NCBI GenBank assembly: GCA_943704415.1
Contig: CALSCO010001191.1
Location: forward strand, 1-14,768
Direction: 5' to 3'
Length of the DNA stretch: 14,768 nucleotides
From: Parvularia atlantis
Taxonomy: Eukaryota > Opisthokonta > Rotosphaerida
Shown here: positions 1 to 7,905 of the stretch, in pieces
How positions within the stretch are numbered: the stretch's first letter is position 1
Layout: the number at the start of each line of letters is the position of its first letter
Program-made: the position numbers and the translations under genes
Notes under the pieces: model-generated
Databases searched by the model: none
What the model was told of the DNA's origin: nothing
What the model saw: the letters and a program-made list of their open reading frames with translations, nothing else

Positions 1-51
<51 letters not shown>
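1..51. repeat. (TG)25 dinucleotide microsatellite at the left edge
   Basis: Twenty-five uninterrupted TG units start at the first base. They are followed by a CTCAC branch-like sequence and an acceptor ending at 75. The tract therefore appears to lie inside an intron of the glycosyltransferase gene that continues rightwards. The true length and the upstream exons are not visible. The open translations through this tract (Cys-Val repeats) are not credible protein. Confidence 0.95.
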
Positions 52-52
<1 letters not shown>

Positions 53-75
53 ACTCACGCCGCGGCGTGGACCAG

Positions 76-1294
76 GTGCGCTTGCAATCAACTGGGCGCG
101 CTCACTCGACCGCGTGGGCGAGAGCAACTACGTCGTCGTCTGCCTAAGCGAGCAAACCTGCGCCAAGCTCGCAAGCCTTGTGCCCGACGGTGCGTCCGCC
201 TGTCTGCTCGCGGCTGGTGTTGACGCAACCCCCACGGCTGCAGGCGAGCGGCTCGGTGGCAAGGTGCTGGGCGTGCACGGCGAGCAGGTGCGGGTGCAGG
301 TGATGCCACAACGCTCCTCTGATCAGCCGGTCGGCGCAGGTGATGCCGATGGCCCTCGCGCTGGCCACGCCCGTGCGCGCTTTGTCGTCGACCGCACGTC
401 TGTGGGCCGTGCGGCTGCTGCTGATGGACGCTGTGCTGGCGGCAGGTATGGGCCGCTGCGCGCTCGCTCTGATGCACACTTGACGCGTGCGGCGTACAGG
501 CGTGGACGTGTTGCAGTCGGACGTTGACGCGGTCTGGCTGCGGCCAAGCGTTGCAGTGGCAGCTGCGCCGCTCGACGTTGTCGCCAGCCAGGGCACGTTC
601 CCCGCGCACATCCACCAGAAATGGGGTGCGCGCTCAACGTCGCTCGACGCGGCTGGTTCGCTCACACTCGGCTGCTGCGGGGGGCGCCAGGGACCACAGT
701 CTGCATGGGCGTGATATTTTTGCGCGCCAACGTGCGCGTGCGCTCGCTGCTGCGCCTGGCGGTGATGCACGTCGTCGGCGAGTCGCACGACGACCAGGTG
801 CGCGCGTCGCCGAGCTATCGCAGCCTGACACGCTGCGCCGCCGCGGCCTGCCAGGTCGCCGTCAACACGATCCTGCTGCAGGCGGGCCTGCAGCTGCGCA
901 AGCCCGCGGATGCCGATGCCGCTGGCGTGCGTCGTGTCTGCCGCGCGTGGTGCGACAGACCGACGCGCGTTTTGCCCCAGATGGTCGTGCTGCAGGGGCG
1001 CACGGAGAAGATCGTGTACCTGCGCGTGGGCATGCTCGGGCAGCAGCGTGCGTGCGACCTTCCCGCCCGACGCGGCGTGGCTCATTGCTGCCGCGCGCAG
1101 ACGTCCCGCGCGAGTGCCCGACCGTGCAGGCGATCTCCGCGGGCCACACGATGGTCGCACACTGCCTCACGCCCAAGAAGGTGCCCGAGAAGGTGCGCCG
1201 TATGCATCGCCGCCGCGTGCCGGCTGCTCACGCGCCCTTGCCCGCACCGCAGGAGTCTGCCTTGAGAGCACTCGGGCTGTGGCTCGAACCGTGA
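76..1294 (+). CDS. Nucleotide-diphospho-sugar transferase (PF03407-type glycosyltransferase), 5' partial
   Basis: This is the 3' part of a spliced gene. Exons: 76-189, 244-287, 340-445, 500-625, 691-797, 855-926, 981-1047, 1101-1192, 1253-1294. They give about 255 residues, in frame to TGA. Motifs match the nucleotide-diphospho-sugar transferase family in order: INWARSLDRVGESNYVVV near the start; GVDVLQSDVDAVWLR (the DxD metal/nucleotide-sugar motif, 517-528); LDVVASQG; a CMGVIFLRAN strand; DDQ/VAVNTILLQ joined across the intron at 798-854; and a C-terminal ISAGHTMVAHC...LRALGLW, the usual end of the domain. Such enzymes are Golgi or secretory-pathway transferases that add sugars to glycans. 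The donor sugar cannot be predicted. The N-terminus, including any signal anchor, is missing beyond the left edge. The 927-980 intron is the least certain because it is also open in frame. Confidence 0.8.
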
Positions 1295-1317
1295 GTTGCG
1301 CATTTTGTACTTGAAGA
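1295..1317 (+). other. 23-bp tandem intergenic gap
   Basis: Only 23 bp separate the TGA of the glycosyltransferase from the first ATG of the next gene on the same strand. The gap is relatively AT-rich (TTGCGCATTTTGTACTTGAA). The promoter and 5' UTR of the downstream gene must overlap the 3' end of the upstream one, unless the two share a transcript. Confidence 0.6.
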
Positions 1318-3812
1318 ATGGAGCTGCCGCGGCCCGCGCCGGTGCCACTCCCGCCGCTGGCGGCGCCGCACGGCGTGCGCTGGTGCGCGGACGACCTGGC
1401 GCCCGTCGCCGTGCGGCTGCACACGGCCGTCCGCGTCGTGGTGCGCGGGATGCCGCACGCGAAGCGCGCTCACCCGCGCGCACAGTGGCCCGCCGTGCGC
1501 CGCCAGATCGCGCTCGAGTGGGCGCTGCCGGACGCGCCCGAGCGCGGCGCGTGGACGCGCAGCGCGTCGCACCGTGCGTCACACGCGCAACCTCCCCCGG
1601 AACGCCGATGCGGCGCTGAGACGAGGGCGCGGCGCGCGCAGCCGTCTTCGCGATGCAGCGCGCCTTTGCCCGCGAGACGCCCGAGTCGGTGCGCACGATC
1701 GCGTGGTCGCCGCGCGGGCTGCGCATCGGCCACGGGTGCGCGCAGTCCCCCCTCGTGAGCTCGCGTGTGCACAGACGGCTGACGCGCCGCACGCTCGCCG
1801 CACAGCCGGCCCGTGCTCGTCTGCGCCACGTCGCGCCATCGCGTGTTCGTCACGGGCCTGCGCCAGCGCAGCGACTGGGCGACGGTGCGCACCGCCATCC
1901 GTGGGTGGGCGGTGCTGACCGTCGGCGCGGCTCGCAGCTGCTCGACGTGACGCAGCGTGTCGCGCCCGTGGACGTGCAGCCGGGCGACGTGCAGCTCGTC
2001 CTCGGTGAGCGCCGATGTTGCGCGCCATCCCTTGCTCACGCCGCGCGCGCAGACGCCGGCTGGTCGCCGCTGCTCGTGGGCGGCCGCGGCAGCGTGCTGG
2101 CGCTGGCCACGGCCGCGGGGCGCGTGACGCTGTGGCAGTTTGCCCCCGTCACGGCCGCGCTGCGCCAGCTCACCGACTGCGTGCCCGCCGGCGTGCTGCA
2201 GATGCCGGCGCGCGCCGTGCGACTGGCCTGGGCGCGTAAGTGCGACGACGGCGCGTGTGGTGCAGCTGACCGCGGGCGTGTGGGTGGGTGTGGGAGCAGC
2301 GTGCGCTCTGGCGGACGGCACTGCGTGGCTCGCCGTGGCCCTTGACACGGGCCAGGTCGACGTGGTCCGCGTCGGCGCGCCGCCAGAGACGCCCACGGCC
2401 AACGCCGTCGCGGCCGACGGGCTCAACGTGTGCTTGCTACACTGGCTGCCGGTGCAGTGGGCTGTGGCGTCCCGCGTGTGTGGCTCTGACGCGCGCACAC
2501 AGCTGGACAACGGCGCGGCGCTGCTCGTCATCGTCAAGCACACCGAGCTGCACCTGCGCGTGTTCTCGTCTGCAGACGTGCAGGCCGCCCACGTGCCGCT
2601 ACCGCTACCGCTGCCGCTGCCGACGCTCGTGCTGCCCGTCGGTGCGTGTGTGACCGCAACAGCACGCAGAGTGGTCCCTGATGGCTCTGCGCGGCAGCTG
2701 TTCTGTGGCTGCCGCTGCTGCGCGAGACCGGGCGGCTCGCCGTGGTGGACCACACGGGCGAGTTGCTGTGCTTCGCGCTGACGACGGTACGCGCTGACCT
2801 TTTGTGGCTGGCTGTGACCGTGCGCCTAACGAGGCCGCGCCAGGACGGCAGTGCGACGGCCGACGCCGAAGCGTCCGCGTGGCTGACGCAACAGGTGCGC
2901 GAGCGCATCAAGCAGCCGAAGGCGCGCGTGCTGGGCGTGGACGCGAGCCCGATGGGCACCGTGCTGCACCTGGTCATGAGGTGCGTGCCCACTTTTGTGC
3001 GCGACACTGACTCACCGGGTGGTTCGACCCGCCAGCGAGCCCATGCTCAGCCCGTCCTCGCCCGAGCTGACCGATCGGCGCACGATGTTTGTCGACCTGG
3101 CGGCACTCGGCGCGGAGGTGGCCGTCGCGCGCCTGCCAGCGCTCGTGCAGGCCGCGCTGGCGCAGACGCCGCCGCCGTCGCTGCTGGCCGTGCTGTGGGA
3201 GCTGCTCGAGATCAACACACCGGCGTGCCGCGACCTCATGGCCCGGATCGGCTCGCCGGTGGTGCAGCTGTTTCTCGAGCGGCACACGGCCACGGACGCG
3301 GGCCCGTCCGAGCTGCAGATCTCGCAGCTGCACCGCGCGCTCACCGACACGATGCTGGCGGCGACGGGCAGCGGCATGGCGGAGCCGAGCGGGCCTGTGC
3401 GCGCGCGGCTCGAGGCGGTGCTGCTGCGCCATGAGATCGCCGCGGGCGATGCGTGCCCCTGGTGCCCTCCGGCGGCCGCTGCGAACGTCCCCGTGAGCCA
3501 GCCCTGGCCGCTGCAGGGCCGCTGTTCGCAGCAGCACACGCTGGGTGCGCCGTTCTGTGCTGTGCGGTGCCGGCTGACCGTGCGCACACAGACCGCTGCC
3601 AGGAGACTCTGCAGCCGGCTATGTCGCCGCGCGCGGTGCTGCGCTGCACCACCTGCGGCTCTGCGCTTGTGTGGCCCGTCGCGGCCGAGTACCCGTGGCT
3701 CACGCCGTGGTGGGCGCAGCGCCTGCTGCAGCGCGCCGAGACGGGCTGCGCGCTCTGCGGCAGTCCCTTTGACGTCCTCTGTGGCGCCCTCCCCGCCCCA
3801 GCTGTCGTGTGA
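1318..3812 (+). CDS. Transcription factor IIIC 90-kDa/delta-type subunit (GTF3C4/Sfc9-like)
   Basis: Ten exons: 1318-1573, 1642-1735, 1806-1884, 1938-2004, 2053-2235, 2300-2641, 2698-2786, 2844-2980, 3036-3544, 3592-3812. They total 1977 nt, or 658 residues. The N-terminal half is propeller-like: RTIAWSPRGL, then GRPVLVCATSRHRVFV, SPLLVGGRGSVLALAT, GRVTLWQF, and VVDHTGELLCFAL. This fits the TFIIIC delta N-terminal domain. The C-terminus has the zinc-finger pattern of the TFIIIC family: CPWC (C556, C559), CSQQHTLDRC (C579, H583, C588), CTTCG (C604, C607) and CALCG (C638, C641). The intron at 3545-3591 must be removed to create HTLDRC. In the family, this subunit is part of the complex that recognises tRNA-gene promoters and recruits RNA polymerase III. 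The ATG at 1318 is the first in frame after the upstream stop. The assignment rests mainly on the zinc finger and the WSP motif. Confidence 0.75.
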
Positions 3813-3896
3813 GCCGTGCCTCCCCCGGTGACGTGTATCAGCCGAGTCGTTTCGCGCACACAACAAGGAAAACACAAGGGAGTGACCACGTCGCCG
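3813..3896. other. 84-bp convergent intergenic region
   Basis: This lies between the stop codons of two convergent genes. It holds a short A-rich stretch (ACAACAAGGAAAACACAAGG, about 3860-3879) that could serve 3'-end formation of the plus-strand gene. I see no canonical AATAAA. The two 3' UTRs probably overlap. Confidence 0.5.
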
Positions 3897-6486
3897 TCAG
3901 AAAAACTCGCGGTCGTCGTTGGGCTTCGGCTGGGCCATCGACGGCATCATGTACCGCAGCGGCTCGGCCGGTGGCGCAGCTGTCCCGGTCCCGCCGCCAG
4001 GCGGTCCGCTCACCGCGCCGGCGCTGCCGACGCCGCTGCCGACGCCGCTGCTGATGTAGTACGGCTGGTAGTACGGCTGCGCTGGCGAGTGCACTGGCGG
4101 CTGTGCGGGCGGCTGGGTGTACGCAGGCTCCTGCAGCGGCGACTGCGTGTGCGCGGTCGGGTTCAGCGGCTGGTACTGCTGCGACTGCTGCTGCTGCTGC
4201 TGCTGCGGCGGCGGCGACTGCGTGTGTGCCTGCTGATGCAGGAGCTCTTGCTCAAACGGGTTCGTGGTCGCGCGCGTGGGCGTGACGGGGCTGCCCGTGC
4301 CGACGTGCGGCGGCGCGCTGCTGTTGCTGCTGCTCGCCGCCGGCCGCGGCGCACGGCGCGACTCGAGGGCTGCGCGCACGCAACGTCAGTTCCTATGCCG
4401 AGCACATGCGCGTGCATGCAGTGCGTGCGCACCCAGGTCCTCCATCTCGGCCATCACCGCGGGGTCGTTCAGGTTGACGAGCTGGTGCATCTCTTGAAGC
4501 TGCGGCGCGGTCAATGGTCAGTCTGCTGCGAGCGCGCGCGCTGTGCCCCCGGTCGGGCACACCTGCTGGTACGTCAGCTCGGGCTGCACCTGCTCGCCGT
4601 CGCCCAGGTCGATCAGGTCTCGAGATGCCGCCGCCGTCGAGCCCGGACTGCGGTAGTTGGTCTGGGCAACCGACGGCACCCGGCCTGAGCCGTACGCGCC
4701 GCTGAAGCGCCGCTCCTGCAGCGCATTCAGCGGCGCCCGCACAGGCATGGCGCGCGTTGCGCACCGCCAGGAGGCCGTACGCGTCCAGGTGCATGTTGAT
4801 GCGGTCGTTCAGGTCGAGCAGGGTGCCTTTTTTTTTGCACGGGCGCGCAGCGTCAGCACTGCAGCACGGCACGTCAAGCGTGAGCACACGCACCGATCAG
4901 CTGCTCGTCCGTGGCGTCGGCCAGCATGTTTGAGACGCGCGCGCGAATGCCGAGCATCTGCTCCTTCAGCTCCTGCACCGCAAAAAAGACGCATCCGGGG
5001 CAGCTGAGCAGACGGCGCCGTGCCGGCAGCGAGCGCGCACCACCAGCAGCACGTTCTCCGACACGGGCTGCGACGGGTCCGCGTTGCTGACGAGCTCGCC
5101 AAACACCTTGACCGTCTCCTTCATCGTGCGCACTTCGTCGTGCACGCTCATCTGCCGTTTCAGTGAGCAACGTGTGCACATCGCCATCCGACCAGCCGCA
5201 CCGTGCCCACCGACCGCTGCGTTGCCATCATCTCGCGCTGCTGCTGATGCTGCGGCTGGAGCTGCATAACCGGTGGCGGCTGCATGCGCTGCGACACGGC
5301 GCCGTCAGCACGCAACATGTCGAGCGCGCAGCGGCGCACCATCACCGGCTGGTACACCACCGGCGGCTGCGGGTACCACGCCAGGCCCGGCTGCTGCGGC
5401 TGCAGGTACACGACGCCCGGCGGCTGCGGCTGCACGTACATGGGCTGCGGGCGTGGCGTGCGTTGTGAGTATGCCAGCCACGTCCGCGCACACACGCGCA
5501 CCCTCGGCGGCGGCGGGCCGGCCATGAACTGCGGGTTGACGACGCCACCGGTCATCGGCTGCCTGGCCGCGGCGCCGGCGTACTGCTGCGGGTGCGCGGC
5601 GGCGGGCGGCGGTGAGGCGGCTGGGACGATGCTCTGCAACACGCGTTGGTGTCACGTCGCGCGAGCCGCCCGGGCGCACCGGCGACGGATACATCGGCAC
5701 GGGCGTCATCTCGTTGAGGTCGCGTGGCGGGAAGGGTATCCCTGCCGGCGCTGCGGCATGAGCGCGGTTCTATGTCACACGAGGCGCGCGTGCCCGCACC
5801 GCTCGCCCTCAGCCGCTCGTACTCGTCGTGCACGGGCCGCGCGGCCGGGTCGGCGGCCATGGCGACGGCCCAGACCTGGATCAGGTCGAGCACCTTGGCG
5901 CGGATGGCCTCGTCGAGACCGCTGGTCTGCGGAAGGCGCGCGTGAGACGGCACCACACGGCGTCGACGTCACGCACCTGCGCATACTTGACGTAGTCGTT
6001 CAGGTCCTTCGTCACGACGATGTGGTAGAACTGCGCGCCGCAGTTGTTGACGCACGTCTCCAGCAGCTGCCCGGCCGCCGTCGAGTAAGTCGAACGCAGG
6101 GAGGGGACGCCCCGCCCCCGGCGCACCGACAGCGCGAGGAGCGCGACCTTGGGGTTCTTGGCCGTGACGACGCGCGCCTTGATCGCCTTGGCGGCCTCCT
6201 TGGGCCTGCGTGCGGTGCGCGGCGTGAGGCATGGCGCACGTGTGCGGCGCGTGGGGCGCGCACCCGTCAGGCTGGCGCGCGACGACCATCTCGCATATCT
6301 GCAGGTTGAGGTCCCAGTTCTCGCTCACGTTGGCCTCGGACGTGGCCTGCTCTGTGCGCGTGGAGTGCAAGTGGTCACGCTCGGTGCGCTCCACACGGGC
6401 AGCGGCGACGCACCCACAATGTCGGTGAACGCGTTGGGCTTGGCCGACGCGCCCGGCGCGCCCATCATCCGGCGCAGCGTCTGCAT
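3897..6486 (-). CDS. VHS-GAT domain endosomal sorting adaptor (TOM1-like)
   Basis: Fifteen exons on the minus strand: 6486-6414, 6351-6264, 6205-6127, 6066-5977, 5926-5800, 5741-5680, 5633-5502, 5444-5340, 5288-5202, 5151-5041, 4972-4894, 4826-4765, 4715-4563, 4499-4433, 4369-3897. They total 1788 nt, or 595 residues. Residues about 18-150 form a VHS domain: TDIVEQATSE, NWDLNLQICEMV, PKVALLALSLLETCVNNCG, then GLDEAIRAKVLDLIQVWA and a GIPFPPRDL exit. A Pro/Gln/Tyr-rich linker follows. A GAT domain spans about residues 282-360 (MKETVKVFGELV, ELKEQMLGIRARV, LLDLNDRINMHLDAY). Then come a clathrin-box-like DLIDLGD (about 398) and an NPF motif (about 475) that would bind EH domains. There is no GAE ear, so TOM1/TOL/Lsb5-like fits better than GGA. 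In the family these proteins bind ubiquitinated cargo and clathrin on endosomes. It has 14 introns, the most in the window. Confidence 0.88.
4185..4205 (-). repeat. (CTG/CAG)7 trinucleotide repeat encoding polyglutamine
   Basis: Seven uninterrupted CTG units (CAG on the coding minus strand) encode seven glutamines in the disordered C-terminal tail of the VHS-GAT protein. The run is followed by S-QQ-Y and sits in a Pro/Gln/Tyr-rich region. It is pure at the codon level, so it could vary in length between strains. Confidence 0.9.
4827..4893 (-). other. Intron with an A9-G acceptor in the VHS-GAT gene
   Basis: The donor is GTGCGT at 4893. Nine adenines directly precede the acceptor G at 4827. 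A CTGAC-type branch sequence lies about 25 nt upstream. Only this acceptor joins ...DEQLI-G-TLLDLNDRINMHL in frame through the GAT domain. The earlier CAG at 4859 gives the wrong frame. Nearly all other introns here end in CAG. Confidence 0.75.
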
Positions 6487-6550
6487 CACGGCCGTGCTCG
6501 CGCGAGTATGGTCAGCCGCTGTGGTCAGGCGCCGTTACGTCTTTGCCGTC
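6487..6550. promoter_or_regulatory. 64-bp divergent promoter region
   Basis: This gap separates the start codons of the minus-strand VHS-GAT gene (6486) and the plus-strand gene at 6551, so it must hold at least part of both promoters or 5' UTRs. It has two direct copies of TGGTCAG (6509-6515 and 6522-6528, 13 bp apart). A TTACGTCT sequence near 6535 resembles a bZIP half site. No TATA box is visible. The motif roles are only suggestions. Confidence 0.45.
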
Positions 6551-7849
6551 ATGGACGCCGACGCGTGGCTGCTCGAGGAGGAGGACGACGGCGGCCTCGG
6601 CGACCTGGGGCTCGCGCCGGCGGCGGCGGCGGACGACGACGCCGACCACTGGCTCGTGCCCGTTGGCGCCAGGGCGAGCAAGCGGCGCAGTCGTGAGGTG
6701 CGCAGCGCGTGGGCTTTGCCCGACAACGCGGCCGAAGCAGGTTTGCGGCGTCGTCTGCTCTTTGCGGTGTGCCGGGTCCCTGACCGCGCCGCAGGCTTCC
6801 TCGACAGCACGCTCTCGCTGCTCGACGCGACGCCGGTTGACCTCGGCGACCTCGACGCGCTTGACTCGCTGGAGCTGGACGACGCCGTGCTCGCCGTCAC
6901 GACGCCTGTCAAGGACGCCGCCGCCGCCGCCGCGTGGGTGCCGGCCGAGTCGCCGCTCGGGCGCGAGAAGGAGGTCTTCATGGGCCCGGTCGTGACCGAT
7001 CTCGAGCTTGCGGCGCGCGCGCGGCTGGACGCGCACATGCGCCGCTTCGAGCCCGCGCGGGTCAAGTCGCCTGCAGCGGCACCCGTGGTGGCCTCCGCGG
7101 CAGCTGTGCGACCGGCCAGACTGCCTGCAAGCCGGCTGCGCCCGCCCACGCAGCCACGCTCGGTGTTTGTCGCCGCGCCACCGGCAGCTGTCACTGCGAC
7201 AGCTGCGCCGGTTGCGCCGGTTGTGCAGGTTGCGACGATTGTGCCACCTGCGCCAGCTGCGCCGACCGCACCAACCGCGGCCACTGCACCAACCGTGCTC
7301 GCACGGTCGTCGACCGCACCGACGACGACCGCACCGGCGTCGCGCCTGCCGATGCTGACGATGCCAAAGAGCAAGCCGAGCACGAGCAGCTCGTCCGCCA
7401 AGCCGCCGCTGACGCCGAGCACGAGCAGCTCGTCCGCCAAGCCGCCGCTGACGCCGGGCAAGCCCGTTGCGGCCGCGCCGACCGCCGCGCCTGCCGAGCG
7501 CAGGGTGGCAAAGGTGCGCGAAAGTGCCTCGCCTATGGTGGACTCACCATCAGCGCAGCCCACGCCGCGCCAGCCACTCGCGACGTCGGCCCGGACCAAC
7601 ACGGCCTCGTCGAGGTTTTCGCAGCACACGGCCAACGGTGGCGACGGCAGCGGCGACCTTGGCAGTGACGTGCACTACTCGCTGCCGCCGCCGCCCTCGC
7701 GGCCGCGCGTGCTCAACACGCCCGAGAAGCGCGCGCTCGAGGCGACCAAGAAGCACACGGGCTGGTCGCCCGTGCGCAAGCCGCCCGTGCCCGAGTACGA
7801 GCAGTACACGACCCTGACGACGCACACGCGCGGCAAGCATGCATTTTGA
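6551..7849 (+). CDS. Unrecognised acidic N-terminal, Ser/Pro/Ala-rich, mostly disordered protein
   Basis: The protein starts MDADAWLLEEEDDGG at the first ATG after the divergent gap and ends at TGA 7847-7849. One intron at 6741-6794 (GTTTGC donor, CTGAC branch, CAG acceptor, 54 nt) is likely. It is also open in frame, so the product is 414 residues spliced or 432 unspliced. The acidic N-terminus is followed by a Leu/Asp-rich segment (SLLDATPVDLGDLDALDSLE) and by EKEVFMGPV (about residues 121-129). A long Ala/Pro/Thr/Ser linker with a duplicated 13-residue unit comes next. The basic end contains TPEKRALEATKKHTGWSPV and PEYEQY. EVFMGPV weakly recalls the N-terminal motif of the GTSE1 microtubule-associated family, but this is speculative. 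Several SP/TP sites would suit proline-directed kinases. Reading the frame upstream to an earlier ATG would run through antisense VHS exons and is not supported. Confidence 0.65.
   Translation: MDADAWLLEEEDDGGLGDLGLAPAAAADDDADHWLVPVGARASKRRSREVRSAWALPDNAAEAGLRRRLLFAVCRVPDRAAGFLDSTLSLLDATPVDLGDLDALDSLELDDAVLAVTTPVKDAAAAAAWVPAESPLGREKEVFMGPVVTDLELAARARLDAHMRRFEPARVKSPAAAPVVASAAAVRPARLPASRLRPPTQPRSVFVAAPPAAVTATAAPVAPVVQVATIVPPAPAAPTAPTAATAPTVLARSSTAPTTTAPASRLPMLTMPKSKPSTSSSSAKPPLTPSTSSSSAKPPLTPGKPVAAAPTAAPAERRVAKVRESASPMVDSPSAQPTPRQPLATSARTNTASSRFSQHTANGGDGSGDLGSDVHYSLPPPPSRPRVLNTPEKRALEATKKHTGWSPVRKPPVPEYEQYTTLTTHTRGKHAF
7376..7453 (+). repeat. Two perfect 39-bp tandem repeats inside the 6551-7849 gene
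   Basis: Units 7376-7414 and 7415-7453 are identical as read and encode two copies of PSTSSSSAKPPLT. The unit keeps the frame and lies in the Ser/Pro-rich linker. Perfect identity suggests a recent duplication. Confidence 0.9.
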
Positions 7850-7905
7850 AGCCAGTATTGAGCGAGCGAAACTACCGGTATTTGTCCCACAGCAAACGGG
7901 CGCAT
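7850..7905. other. 56-bp convergent intergenic region
   Basis: This is the gap between the stop codons of convergent genes. It contains the 8-bp palindrome TACCGGTA (7873-7880). It is less GC-rich than the flanking exons, as expected for 3' ends. No canonical polyadenylation hexamer is seen. Confidence 0.5.

Noticed and set aside
2-223. Cys-Val repeat proteins at the left edge
   Set aside because: They are translations of the (TG)25 microsatellite, which lies in an intron.
144-1160. A 338-residue open frame on the minus strand
   Set aside because: It is antisense to well-supported glycosyltransferase exons, is Arg/Ala/His-rich without recognisable motifs, and is expected by chance at this GC content.
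1470-2753. A 427-residue open frame on the minus strand
   Set aside because: It is antisense to TFIIIC-like exons whose splicing yields coherent family motifs. Its composition is typical of a GC-rich shadow frame.
6149-6550. Upstream extension of the 6551-7849 gene
   Set aside because: The frame is open to 6149, but the extension is antisense to conserved VHS exons. The ATG at 6551 begins a protein-like acidic segment.
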